A program made the position numbers and the translations under genes. Below are positions 26,100-34,510 of a DNA stretch of 64,000 nt, piece after piece; within the stretch, counting starts at the first letter, position 1, and every line of letters begins with the position of its first letter. The DNA comes from Exiguobacterium sp. s122. GTDB lineage: Bacteria > Bacillota > Bacilli > Exiguobacteriales > Exiguobacteriaceae. The notes below the pieces were generated by a model. That model saw only the letters and a list, made by a program, of their open reading frames with translations. It did no database searches and was not told where the DNA came from. The stretch spans positions 1 through 64,000 of the forward strand of contig NZ_JACSMD010000002.1 in assembly GCF_018618475.1 (NCBI RefSeq), given 5' to 3'.

Positions 26100-26555
26100 T
26101 CATTCATAATAAATCAAGACGAGCTCGTCCCGCTCGGCCGCTGCTTCACAAAATCGGCGAAGCGACGTCCATTTCAACCAAATTTCGTCGAGTCCGTCTT
26201 GATCGACGAATGCCATGTCGGTAACGTCTTCTTTCGTAAATGCACCGAGTGCGTCCTTGACGATATTGAGCAGTTGCGGTGTCAAGATGCCGACGACGAC
26301 CGCCTGTTCTTCGTTGACAATCAACTCCTCCCCAATGACGGCCATCTCTAAATTGTACATATCGTCTCCATCAAGATACACCTCGATTTGACCGAGCACT
26401 TTTTGAAAGCGTTCGATCCCCGGCAGCGTTAACGTGTCATACGTGTCACGACCTTGCGCGTGCACGTGGAGGAGCCAATCCATAATCATATCGGGGTCTT
26501 GGGCAAATGAGACCCATACTTCTGGGGAAATGCGTATATAATGTGTCGTCTCCAT
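26100..26555 (-). CDS. Soluble acidic protein, possibly DUF1877-like
   Basis: A protein of 151 residues, acidic and without membrane segments. The C-terminal part (TPQLLNIVKDALGAFTKED and then LRRFCEAAAERDELVLIYYE) is reminiscent of DUF1877/YfbM-type proteins, but the N terminus is not convincing. The ATG at 26555 is preceded by GGGGGG with 10-base spacing. Function unknown. Confidence 0.62.
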   Translation of the reverse strand: METTHYIRISPEVWVSFAQDPDMIMDWLLHVHAQGRDTYDTLTLPGIERFQKVLGQIEVYLDGDDMYNLEMAVIGEELIVNEEQAVVVGILTPQLLNIVKDALGAFTKEDVTDMAFVDQDGLDEIWLKWTSLRRFCEAAAERDELVLIYYE

Positions 26556-26601
26556 GAGTGAACGGCCCCCCTTTTCTATCGTTTTCCCCTCTTTCTGACG
26601 C

Positions 26602-26633
26602 AAAAAAACCGCCTACGTGTTGTCGTAGACGGT
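26602..26633 (-). terminator. Terminator after the AGCS symporter gene
   Basis: A 10-bp stem ACCGTCTACG/CGTAGGCGGT (with one G-T) and a T run on the minus strand. Confidence 0.88.
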
Positions 26634-26640
26634 TTAAACA

Positions 26641-28086
26641 TTATGAACGAATCGTACCGGTTTTGACTTCTTCCGATTCCGTTTCCCACGCTTCGAGATG
26701 CTCGCGTCCTGGCAGGTTTTCAATCGAATCCGCATAGAAGACCGGATCCGCTCCTTGACGACGTTGAGCCAAATAATCATCAAGGACGAGACGCGCCACT
26801 TTCGAGAGACGGAAAATCGCGTACAAGTTAACGAGCGCCATGAGACCCATGAACACATCAGCGATTGACCAGACGAGGCCGGCCGAACGGATGGCTCCAA
26901 AGAGGACCATCCCGACGACACCGATTCGGTAAATCGTGACGTAAATCTTCTTCTCTGAGATGAACTGGATGTTCGTCTCACCATAGTAGTAGTTCCCAAG
27001 AATCGAGCTGAATGCGAACAAGAAGATGGCAATCGTCAAGAACGATGTCGCGATTGGACCAACTTCTGCCGTGAGCGCGGCTTGCGTCAATTCGACACCG
27101 GCAAACGATTCCGAGCCTGCTACGCCAGACAACAAGATGATCATCGCTGTCGACGTACAGATGATCAACGTATCGACGAAGACACTAAACGATTGGATCA
27201 ACCCTTGTTTGACCGGGTGTGATACTTCTGCAGTCGCAGCTGCGTTCGGAGCCGAACCCATACCCGCTTCGTTCGAGAAGAGACCACGACGAATTCCTTG
27301 AAGCACCATCGCACCAATTGCGCCACCGAACAATTGCTGAAGCCCGAGCACACCTTCTGAGAAGATGAGGCTGAAGACGCTAGGTAATAGTGAGGCATTT
27401 GAAATCATAATCCAGAGCGCAAGCAAGATGTATCCGCCCGCCATGATTGGAACAATGATACTCGATAAGATGGCGATTGATTGAATCCCACCGAAGATGA
27501 CGGCTGCCGTGACAAGCGCCAAGATGATCCCGACCGTCGTCGTGCTGACGCCGAACTGGTTGCTCATCGAAAGCGAGATCGTGTTCGACTGAACCGAGTT
27601 GAAGGCGAAGCCGAACGAGAACGTGATGAGGATGGCGAACAAAATCCCGAGCCAACGTTGGCCGAGCGCACGCTCCATGTAGTAAGCCGGACCTCCACGC
27701 CACGTACGTCCGTCACGGACTTTATACACTTGCGCGAGCGTACTTTCTACAAACGCAGATGCTGAACCGATGAGGGCAATGAGCCACATCCAGAAGACGG
27801 CTCCTGGACCACCAAGTGCAATCGCCGTTGCGACACCCGCGATGTTACCCGTACCGACACGTGCTGCCGTACCGATGGCGAATGCCTGGAACGACGAGAC
27901 CTGTCCTTTTTCACGTTTCATGCCGTCTTTAAATAAGAGACGGAACATCTCCGGAAGCATGCGGAACTGTACAAAGCCCATGCGAACCGTAAAGTAAAGA
28001 CCGAGAGCGACAAGTACGATGATGAGCACTGACGACCACAATAAGTCGTTCGCTTGCCCAACAAACTTTTCAATCATATTCTCCAT
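26641..28086 (-). CDS. Alanine/glycine:cation symporter family protein (AlsT-like)
   Basis: A sodium-coupled amino-acid importer of the AGCS family, 481 residues with about 11 membrane helices. The family signatures AIGTAARVGTGNIAGVATAIALGGPGA (positions about 70-95) and IRRGLFSNEAGMGSAPNAAATAEV are intact. B. subtilis AlsT is a glutamine transporter of this family, but the substrate here cannot be decided from sequence. The ATG follows GGAGG. It is a single-gene unit with its own promoters and terminator. Confidence 0.92.
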   Translation of the reverse strand: MENMIEKFVGQANDLLWSSVLIIVLVALGLYFTVRMGFVQFRMLPEMFRLLFKDGMKREKGQVSSFQAFAIGTAARVGTGNIAGVATAIALGGPGAVFWMWLIALIGSASAFVESTLAQVYKVRDGRTWRGGPAYYMERALGQRWLGILFAILITFSFGFAFNSVQSNTISLSMSNQFGVSTTTVGIILALVTAAVIFGGIQSIAILSSIIVPIMAGGYILLALWIMISNASLLPSVFSLIFSEGVLGLQQLFGGAIGAMVLQGIRRGLFSNEAGMGSAPNAAATAEVSHPVKQGLIQSFSVFVDTLIICTSTAMIILLSGVAGSESFAGVELTQAALTAEVGPIATSFLTIAIFLFAFSSILGNYYYGETNIQFISEKKIYVTIYRIGVVGMVLFGAIRSAGLVWSIADVFMGLMALVNLYAIFRLSKVARLVLDDYLAQRRQGADPVFYADSIENLPGREHLEAWETESEEVKTGTIRS

Positions 28087-28106
28087 CTGTTAATCCTCCA
28101 TAAGTA

Positions 28107-28183
28107 TGATTAGTCATAAGTAAAAGTTATGTCAACTTTCTTAACATGTTTTGAATTATAGGAAAAACGAATGAAGAATGCAA
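28107..28183 (-). promoter_or_regulatory. Tandem SigA promoters of the AGCS symporter gene
   Basis: The distal promoter is TTGCAT (28178-28183), 17 bases, TATAAT (28155-28160). The proximal one is TTGACA (28130-28135), 17 bases, TAATCA (28107-28112), which would leave a leader of only about 15 bases. Confidence 0.7.
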
Positions 28184-28220
28184 TCCTTTTCAACAATTTT
28201 CAAAAAACAACGCCATCAAT

Positions 28221-28252
28221 AAAAAGAGCAACCAACATGATGTCGGTTGCTC
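28221..28252 (-). terminator. Terminator after the CoADR fusion gene
   Basis: A 12-bp stem GAGCAACCGACA/TGTTGGTTGCTC with loop TCA and five Ts on the minus strand. Confidence 0.9.
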
Positions 28253-28268
28253 CTCATTCCAGATTGCT

Positions 28269-30737
28269 TTAGATGAAAAGGTTCAAATTGCCGCCTTCGG
28301 CTGCCCCGAGGTAGACTGCCACACCTCCGAGATCGATGCCGTCAATCAACTCTTCTTCTTTGATTCCCATGACGTCCATCGACATCGTACACGCGACCAT
28401 TTTGACACCTGCCTCCTGAGCCGACTTGATCATTTGATCAAGTGATGGGACATTTTTGTCACTCATCACTTTTTTCATCATTTTCTGACCGACGCCACCG
28501 AAGTTCATGTTCGAAAGCGGAAGCTCACCCGCGTGGGACGGCATCATCATGCCGAACATCTTCTCGAGGCCTTGCTTCTTCACTTCCGGTGCATCAGGTT
28601 TACGGATGACGTTGAGTCCCCAGAACGTGAAGAACATCGTGACGTCTTTCCCCATTGCCGCCGCACCTTGGGCGATGATGAATGATGCGAGCGCACGGTC
28701 GAGGTCGCCACTGAAGACGACCATCGACGCGCCGTCGCCTGCTGGCGCGCCCACTTGGACGGCCGCAGAACCTTGACCTTTTTGAAGGACCGCTTCGACG
28801 CGTCCGTTCACGAGCTGTTTGGAGACGAGCTCATTTCCCGTTTTCTTCGCCCATGCTTCGATGTCCGCAAAGAATCCAGGGTCACTCGCGAGTACGCGAA
28901 GCGTCTCGCCTTCACCGAGCTCAGCGACTTTTTTATTGACCTCTAAAATCGGTCCCGGACATTGCAGACCGCACGTATCTAATACAATCGGGTCTTTGAT
29001 TGGTTGAGTCGTCATCGCTTGTGGTGCCTCCTCCGTTACTGTAGCGGCAGTCTCGTGCTCTGCTTGCGTCCCTGCCTTAGTGGCATCAACATCACGTTTT
29101 ACTTGGGACCACGTCTTGTAGCCACCGCTTAAGTTTTTAACCTTGAATCCGTTTTGACGCAAGATGCGGGATGCGAGATATCCGCGAAGCCCGACTTGGC
29201 ATGTCACGTAAATCGTTTCGTCTTTGCTGTAGGCATTTAAGTTGTCACGTAGCGAGTTGAGGGGAACGTTGATGGAGCCTGGAATTTTGCCAAGTTCGTG
29301 TTCCGACTCGTCACGGACGTCGAGAAGTGTCGCGCCGTTCTTCACAAGCTCGTCAATCTCGTTCCAATGCACGACTTCGTTATCGCCGAGGACGACGTTT
29401 GACGCGACGTAGCCGATCATGTTGACCGGGTCTTTCGCCGAGCTGAACGGTGGTGCATAGCTGAGTTCAAGATCCGGAAGATCGAGGACCGTCAAGCCAC
29501 CTTTCATCGCTGTCGCAATGACGTCAATCCGTTTATCGACCCCGTTCATCCCGACGCCTTGTGCGCCGTAAATCTCACCGGTCGTCGGATGGAACAAGAG
29601 CTTGAGCGACACCGGCGTCGCTCCCGGGTAATACCCGGCATGCGAACCCGGGTGCACGTGGACGGCTTCGAACGCTTTACCGGCCGCCATCAAACGTTTT
29701 TCATTCCACCCCGTCGAGGCGACTGTTAAATCGAACACTTTGGCGATAGCTGTCCCCATCGTCCCGTTATATTGGACGTCACGGCCGTTGATGATATCGG
29801 CGACAAGACGCCCTTGGCGGTTGGCCGGCCACGCGAGCGGAACGACCGTCGGCTCTTTAAAGATATAATCAAGCACCTCGACCGCGTCACCGATGGCATA
29901 GATGTTCGGGTCAGACGTGAGCATCTTTTCGTTGACGCGAATGGCCCCACGGATTCCTGTCTCAAGGCCTGCTTCTGTGGCAATGGATGACTCCGGCACG
30001 ACGCCAATCGATAAGACGACCATATCGGTCTCGACGACGCGACCGCTCTTCAAATGGACCCGCTTCCCTTGTTCCGAGAACGAGTCGACGCCGTCGGCGA
30101 GTTGAAGCTCGACACCATGGAGGCGCATATGTTCGTGAACCGGCGCTACCATCTCGCGGTCAAGCGGCGTCATGACTTGGTCCGCCATCTCAACGAGGGT
30201 GACGTCAACACCACGTTCCCGTAAGTTTTCAGCCATCTCGACACCGATGAATCCACCACCGATGACCGTCGCATGCTTCGGCGCTTTGTCGTCGACGTAG
30301 CTACGGATTTGATCCGTGTCCGGAATGTTGCGGAGCGTGAAGAGGTCTTTTGCTTCTACAATTCCAGGGATGTTCGGACGAATCGGTTTCGCGCCCGGTG
30401 ACAAGACGAGCACATCATAGGACTCATCGTACGTCTCACCCGTTCGGACGTGCTGTACTGTGACCGTCTTCTCGGCACGATTGATTTTTATCACTTCCGT
30501 CAAGTTCCGGACGTCGAGTTGGAAACGCTTGTTCATCCCTTCGACGGTTTGAACGAGTAACTTTTGACGATCTTGAATGACGTCACCAATATAGTAAGGT
30601 AGTCCACAGTTCGCAAACGAGATGTACTCCCCCCGGTCGAACATAACGATGTGGTTCTCTTCATTCAAACGACGGAGGCGGGCGGCCGCCGAAGCACCAC
30701 CAGCCACACCGCCGACGATTACGATTTTTTTACTCAT
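28269..30737 (-). CDS. CoA-disulfide-reductase-like / rhodanese / TusA / DsrE-like fusion protein
   Basis: A cytoplasmic multidomain sulfur-transfer enzyme of 822 residues. Residues about 1-450 form an FAD/NAD(P)H disulfide reductase of the CoA-disulfide reductase type, with GGVAGGASAAARLRRL and the single active cysteine in SFANCGLPYYIGD. A rhodanese domain follows (about 455-555) with active-site loop CQVGLR. Then comes a TusA-like domain (about 583-650) with LDTCGLQCPGPILE. Last is a DsrE-like domain (about 665-822) with a membrane-free hydrophobic strand VTMFFTFWGLNV and MVACTMSMDVMGI. Each domain keeps its reactive cysteine. The gene overlaps the upstream rhodanese gene by 4 bases and is divergent from cstR, pointing to persulfide or polysulfide handling. 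Confidence 0.92.
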   Translation of the reverse strand: MSKKIVIVGGVAGGASAAARLRRLNEENHIVMFDRGEYISFANCGLPYYIGDVIQDRQKLLVQTVEGMNKRFQLDVRNLTEVIKINRAEKTVTVQHVRTGETYDESYDVLVLSPGAKPIRPNIPGIVEAKDLFTLRNIPDTDQIRSYVDDKAPKHATVIGGGFIGVEMAENLRERGVDVTLVEMADQVMTPLDREMVAPVHEHMRLHGVELQLADGVDSFSEQGKRVHLKSGRVVETDMVVLSIGVVPESSIATEAGLETGIRGAIRVNEKMLTSDPNIYAIGDAVEVLDYIFKEPTVVPLAWPANRQGRLVADIINGRDVQYNGTMGTAIAKVFDLTVASTGWNEKRLMAAGKAFEAVHVHPGSHAGYYPGATPVSLKLLFHPTTGEIYGAQGVGMNGVDKRIDVIATAMKGGLTVLDLPDLELSYAPPFSSAKDPVNMIGYVASNVVLGDNEVVHWNEIDELVKNGATLLDVRDESEHELGKIPGSINVPLNSLRDNLNAYSKDETIYVTCQVGLRGYLASRILRQNGFKVKNLSGGYKTWSQVKRDVDATKAGTQAEHETAATVTEEAPQAMTTQPIKDPIVLDTCGLQCPGPILEVNKKVAELGEGETLRVLASDPGFFADIEAWAKKTGNELVSKQLVNGRVEAVLQKGQGSAAVQVGAPAGDGASMVVFSGDLDRALASFIIAQGAAAMGKDVTMFFTFWGLNVIRKPDAPEVKKQGLEKMFGMMMPSHAGELPLSNMNFGGVGQKMMKKVMSDKNVPSLDQMIKSAQEAGVKMVACTMSMDVMGIKEEELIDGIDLGGVAVYLGAAEGGNLNLFI

Positions 30738-31039
30738 TGCGTATTGCCTCCTTTGACGATTTCACCTGGCCAACTCATCAAGCCATCTTCTATATTGACC
30801 ACTTTATAGCCTTTCGCTTCCATTTGCCAAGTTGCTTGCGTGCTTCGAGCGCCGGAGCGACAGAGCACGATATATTCTTGATTCGGATCGAGCGCGTCCA
30901 CCCACTCGGCCATCTCCGAAAGTGGATAATTGGTCGACCCGGCAATGTGTGCTTCTTGAAACTCGTCGCGTTCTCGGACGTCCACGATGTGTATAGGGAC
31001 TCCACGATCCAGTTACCGTTTTAATGCTGATGCTTTCAT
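30734..31039 (-). pseudogene. Single-domain rhodanese gene with an in-frame stop at codon 9
   Basis: The body is a clear rhodanese: VDVRERDEFQEAHIAGS near the start and active-site loop CRSGAR. The natural start appears to be the ATG at 31039, 7 bases after GGATGGAG, giving MKASALKR. The next codon is TAA (31013-31015), and the same frame then continues LDRGVPIHIVDVRE, which is what an intact rhodanese would read. So one codon interrupts the gene. Translation could restart at CTG 31012 or GTG 30985 (83 residues, missing the first beta strand), the stop could be read through, or the base could be a sequencing error. It overlaps the CoADR fusion by 4 bases. Confidence 0.75.
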
Positions 31040-31139
31040 CGGTAATCTCCATCCTTTTTACTACCTATATTTAATTGCCTTCATCGAATCGTTAAAAAAC
31101 TTTGTGATTTATCGAACAAATAACGTCTACGTTATTAAT

Positions 31140-31252
31140 ATACCCCCTTAGGTATTATAAGGCAAGTGATATGTTTTTCTGATTCGTTCAGTTTTGATTA
31201 GGTGAACGCCTGGGGGTTGTCGCTCGACACATACTCCCCTACGTATTAAGAT
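31140..31252. promoter_or_regulatory. Divergent control region with two CstR/CsoR-type operators
   Basis: Two similar 16-base sites occur between the rhodanese gene and cstR: ATACCCCCTTAGGTAT (31140-31155) and ATACTCCCCTACGTAT (31231-31246). Both have the G/C-rich centre flanked by ATAC/GTAT seen for CsoR-family repressors. The second fills the 17-base spacer of a promoter for cstR (TCGACA 31224-31229, TAAGAT 31247-31252). The first overlaps a TATAAT (minus strand, 31154-31159) that may serve the rhodanese-CoADR unit, although no good -35 accompanies it. Confidence 0.75.
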
Positions 31253-31309
31253 GAGACTACGAAAGAAATAGTCGAGTTACTGAACGATTTTTATATAGAG
31301 GTGAATCCT

Positions 31310-31576
31310 ATGGAACAGTATCAATACGACACAAAAGTATTGAATCGAATGAAACGGGTGGAAGGGCAAATCCGTGCTATTATCCGGATGATGGAAGAAG
31401 GGAAAGACTGCCGCGACGTCGTCACTCAGTTGAGTGCAGCGCGCTCTGCGATTGATCGCGCCTCCACCATTATCGTCGCGAAAAATTTAGAGCAATGCAT
31501 CATCACGGCCCAACAAGACGGCGAAGATACGTCTGAAACGGTCGAAGAGGCCATCAAAATGTTGATGAAACGCTAG
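31310..31576 (+). CDS. cstR: Persulfide-sensing repressor CstR (CsoR/FrmR family)
   Basis: An 88-residue all-helical repressor. It opens the fold with VLNRMKRVEGQIRAIIRMMEEGKDCRDVVTQLSAARSAIDRA. The two reactive cysteines are in GKDCRD and NLEQCI. The copper-binding histidine of CsoR is replaced by Asn (N-x-x-x-C, as in staphylococcal CstR), so a sulfur-sensing rather than a copper-sensing role is favoured. The sulfur-transfer genes divergent to it support this. The ATG at 31310 follows GAGGTG; an in-frame GTG just upstream is part of the binding site. Confidence 0.9.
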   Translation: MEQYQYDTKVLNRMKRVEGQIRAIIRMMEEGKDCRDVVTQLSAARSAIDRASTIIVAKNLEQCIITAQQDGEDTSETVEEAIKMLMKR

Positions 31577-31642
31577 TTCCCCTTGCTTTCCCTAGCCAAA
31601 TGGGGGAAAGTTAGAGTAACGACTTTTAAGGGGGACTTCTTT

Positions 31643-32074
31643 GTGAACTTCGAAGAAAAAGTGGAATCATTCAAAGCGCTCGTCGCTGAACGCAACATGA
31701 CGTTCAAAGAGAGTGAAACTGAAACGCACGTCACGTTTTTGACGCGTGAAACGACTAAATCCGGGGCTCAGCCCGTTATGATTATCGCCTTCAACAAAAA
31801 AACGACGGATGCCGAGCTTTATGCCGCGACGGTGACACACGTACCGGACTACGTTGAAGATTTGCCGATTTTGAACGCGTTGAACGAATTCAACCAAGAA
31901 TTCAAATACTTCCGTTGTGTCCTCGACAGCGATCGTGACGTCACACTCGCCTCGACACTCGACCTCGACCTCGGCTTCTCACCGGAAATCATCTTGCAAC
32001 ATTCGTTTATGATGTTCCAGGCGGCCGATGAAGTGAATGAATACATGCAGAAGCTTTACACACAAGTCCAATAA
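31643..32074 (+). CDS. YbjN-domain protein
   Basis: A soluble acidic protein of 143 residues, resembling YbjN-type proteins, which share the type III secretion chaperone-like fold. Visible elements are NFEEKVESFKALVAERN, a strand pair ending VMIIAFNKKT and the C-terminal ILQHSFMMFQAADEVNEYMQKL helix. Function unknown. The GTG at 31643 follows AAGGGGGA; the longer frame starts inside the cstR-proximal spacer. It lies 66 bases after cstR and may be read from the same promoter. Confidence 0.7.
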   Translation: MNFEEKVESFKALVAERNMTFKESETETHVTFLTRETTKSGAQPVMIIAFNKKTTDAELYAATVTHVPDYVEDLPILNALNEFNQEFKYFRCVLDSDRDVTLASTLDLDLGFSPEIILQHSFMMFQAADEVNEYMQKLYTQVQ

Positions 32075-32090
32075 TCATCGTTTCACACCT

Positions 32091-32133
32091 AAAAAGACGA
32101 TCCCTCCGAACATATCGGGGATCGTCTTTTTTT
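32091..32133. terminator. Bidirectional terminator
   Basis: A 14-bp stem AAAAAGACGATCCC/GGGATCGTCTTTTT between the convergent YbjN and CtaG genes, with A and T runs on either side. Confidence 0.92.
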
Positions 32134-32140
32134 ATTACCG

Positions 32141-32926
32141 TTAAGCATTGTTTCTCAGCGTACATTGTCGAGGCGCGGTGGCTTTATACCATTGATGACA
32201 TAGAATAATGATCAAGATCAAATCGACCGCATCACCCCCGTAATACATCCATAGCGCCCCTGTCTCAGCTGCCTCTTTCGGTACTCCAAGAGGGGGATGT
32301 GCATAAATCAGTTTTGCCAATATTTTATGAGCGGCCAAGGCAAGAATCACTATCGTCGCTCGATAAAAAAAGCCATAACGGTGTGGCGTAAGATCCACAT
32401 AAATGATTGAAATCGTAAATAAATATCCGGCCAAAAACACGTGCAGATGAACGAGTCCATACAGCAAGAGTGATTCATGAATAAGTGAGTAAAGATTCGT
32501 CATGTAGAGCACATATAATCCACCGATATTCAGTACGGCGGTTATAGCTGGGTTCACGAGAAATCGTAATACGCGACTTTTTAACAACCGGGTGATTTGT
32601 CGCGCCGTGCCGGTGCGCAACGTACGTAACAGCAAGGTCATCGGTGCTGCTAAGGCAAGAAGAAGCGGTGCCAACATTCCAAGAAACAAATGGCCAATCA
32701 TATGGCCAACGAAGTGGGCATGGGCATAGGTTGCAAAAGGTCCGATGAAAACGCAGCCTGCTATCAATAGGCCGGCAAACCAAAAAACGTATCGATGAAG
32801 TGGCCATGTTTTGTAGTGGCGACTCGTCATGATGGCGGCGAACGGATAAACAATCAACCCAATTAGGAACAAGATGAAGACAGCGACTTCATACCCATTC
32901 CCAGAAACATGAACATGGGAATGCAT
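32141..32926 (-). CDS. CtaG-like cytochrome c oxidase assembly protein
   Basis: A membrane protein of 261 residues with about seven helices, matching the Bacillus caa3-type CtaG family (GPFATYAHAHFVGHMIGHLFLGMLAPLLLALAAP, and HLHVFLAGYLFTISI). The many conserved histidines (HAHFVGHMIGH, HLHVF, HKILAKLIYAHPP) fit a copper-related role in oxidase maturation. The ATG follows GAGGGAG inside the end of the DUF2243 gene (TGATATG), so the pair is translationally coupled. No oxidase subunits are in the window. Confidence 0.88.
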   Translation of the reverse strand: MHSHVHVSGNGYEVAVFILFLIGLIVYPFAAIMTSRHYKTWPLHRYVFWFAGLLIAGCVFIGPFATYAHAHFVGHMIGHLFLGMLAPLLLALAAPMTLLLRTLRTGTARQITRLLKSRVLRFLVNPAITAVLNIGGLYVLYMTNLYSLIHESLLLYGLVHLHVFLAGYLFTISIIYVDLTPHRYGFFYRATIVILALAAHKILAKLIYAHPPLGVPKEAAETGALWMYYGGDAVDLILIIILCHQWYKATAPRQCTLRNNA

Positions 32927-32927
32927 A

Positions 32928-33386
32928 TCATTTCTCCCTCTTCTGTTTTTGCGTCTGACTGAATAGGATAAGGCCACTAATCAAAATCAAGACGGCCGCC
33001 GTGTTCCAGACAAGATCATACGGAAGGATGTTCACCCCATAACGAATTTGATGAAGTTGAAAAACCTTATGTTGAATGATTCCATCGTATAGTTGGAAGA
33101 ACCCCACTCCGATGAGCAACCCGCTTATCCATCTCTTCATCCAAAAAGACTGTCGTCTTCGTAAATCAGCTAACAAAAATAAGGAAGCGACGGTGGCGAA
33201 CCAACTAAAGGCATGAAATAGACCGTCCGAAAACAAACCAATCTTGACAGTGGATTTATCATAAAAGTGATGCCAGGCAAGAAGTTGATGGAAAACCATT
33301 TCATCAACAAATGCGATAAACCCGACACCAAATAAAAAACCAGAACCGAAATTCCGAAATGCGTAAGTGTAAGGACGTCTCTCCAT
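32928..33386 (-). CDS. DUF2243-family membrane protein
   Basis: A four-helix membrane protein of 152 residues. The family signature GSGFLFGVGFIAFVDEMVFHQLLAWHHFYD is followed by a second similar repeat (ISGLLIGVGFFQLYDGIIQHKVFQLHQIRY). The paired D-x-x-x-x-H motifs suggest a metal or haem site. Function is unknown, but it is coupled to the CtaG-like gene. The ATG follows GGGGAG. Confidence 0.88.
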   Translation of the reverse strand: MERRPYTYAFRNFGSGFLFGVGFIAFVDEMVFHQLLAWHHFYDKSTVKIGLFSDGLFHAFSWFATVASLFLLADLRRRQSFWMKRWISGLLIGVGFFQLYDGIIQHKVFQLHQIRYGVNILPYDLVWNTAAVLILISGLILFSQTQKQKREK

Positions 33387-33541
33387 TTCGTTTCACTCCC
33401 CGCTTAGAACTAGGATCGATAGACATGCATTTGATTCCCTCTTCATCAGCAGTTAAACGCTTCCTTTTCTCTCTTTCGGAGATTGAGACGTATGAAACAT
33501 TTTTTGGATTCATGTCGTAGGTAGAAAAAGGAGGTTTTATT

Positions 33542-34489
33542 ATGACGACGCGTTATACCCGGTATGTTGAGACGCTCGAAGCAATTAAACAAGCCACAAA
33601 ATGGTCGCTCACGGATGACTTTCGACGTGTGATGGCTATCCATTACGCCATTCATGACACCCCGTTCGATCCAGCACGTTTCGAACAGGCACAAGCCGCC
33701 CTCAAACAAAAGACGAGCATGTTCTCGAAGTTCCGTGGAACGAACAGTCTTGTCTGGTTGTCGTTCCTTGACGCCAAATATGAAGATGTCGCGCCGGCCA
33801 TCGATGAGGCGCTCCGGCTCGACGCCTTACTCGACCGGAAACATTTTCGTTACAGCATGTTGCGGCCGTTCATCGCGAGCCAACTACTGAACGTCGATGA
33901 CCCGGAACGCCGACTCGACGAGGCGACAGCCCTCTATCAAACGTTCAAACAACACCATCCATGGCTCACGAGCGAAGAGGACTTATTGTCCGCCCTCGTC
34001 CTCGTCCAAGCGTTTGACGACCATGAGGGGTTGAATGCGCGAATTGAGGCGTACTACGAAGCGTTAACGGTCCACGTGTCCCGCTCGAATGAACTGCAGC
34101 TCGTCTCGCATTTGCTCGCTTTCAGCGAACTCGCCCCGACCGAGGCCGTTGCCCGTTTCCTCGACTGGCGGGAGCGGCTAAAGCAACAAAAGATCACGGT
34201 CCGAAACGAACATTTACCACCGCTCGCCCTACTCACCATCATCGCCGAGCCGACGGACGAGACCATTCAAACCGTGACCGACATCGTCGGTGCCGAAACT
34301 GAGAAGCAACGCTGGTTCAACACACATAGCTTGACTGTCGCCCTACAGCTCACCGCCGCCGACACCATCACCGAAGAGGCGAGCGAACTATTGCTTCATG
34401 GCACGTTCGCCCACTTGCTCGCGATGCAACAGGCCGCGACAGCTGCTGCGACTGTGGCCGTCATCTCGAGCACCTCATCGAACAACTAA
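33542..34489 (+). CDS. DUF4003-family protein
   Basis: A soluble helical protein of 315 residues, recognised as DUF4003-like by TKWSLTDDFRRVMAIHYAIHDTPFD near the N terminus and by the HFRYSMLRPFIASQLL segment. The family is common in Bacillales and uncharacterised. The C terminus ends in an Ala/Thr/Ser-rich stretch. The ATG follows AAGGAGG. Confidence 0.8.
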   Translation: MTTRYTRYVETLEAIKQATKWSLTDDFRRVMAIHYAIHDTPFDPARFEQAQAALKQKTSMFSKFRGTNSLVWLSFLDAKYEDVAPAIDEALRLDALLDRKHFRYSMLRPFIASQLLNVDDPERRLDEATALYQTFKQHHPWLTSEEDLLSALVLVQAFDDHEGLNARIEAYYEALTVHVSRSNELQLVSHLLAFSELAPTEAVARFLDWRERLKQQKITVRNEHLPPLALLTIIAEPTDETIQTVTDIVGAETEKQRWFNTHSLTVALQLTAADTITEEASELLLHGTFAHLLAMQQAATAAATVAVISSTSSNN

Positions 34490-34510
34490 AAAAGAAGGGT
34501 CTCCCCTTCT
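34486..34510 (-). terminator. Terminator after ywiC-like gene
   Basis: A 7-bp stem AGAAGGG/CCCTTCT with loop GAGA and a T run on the minus strand. Confidence 0.75.
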
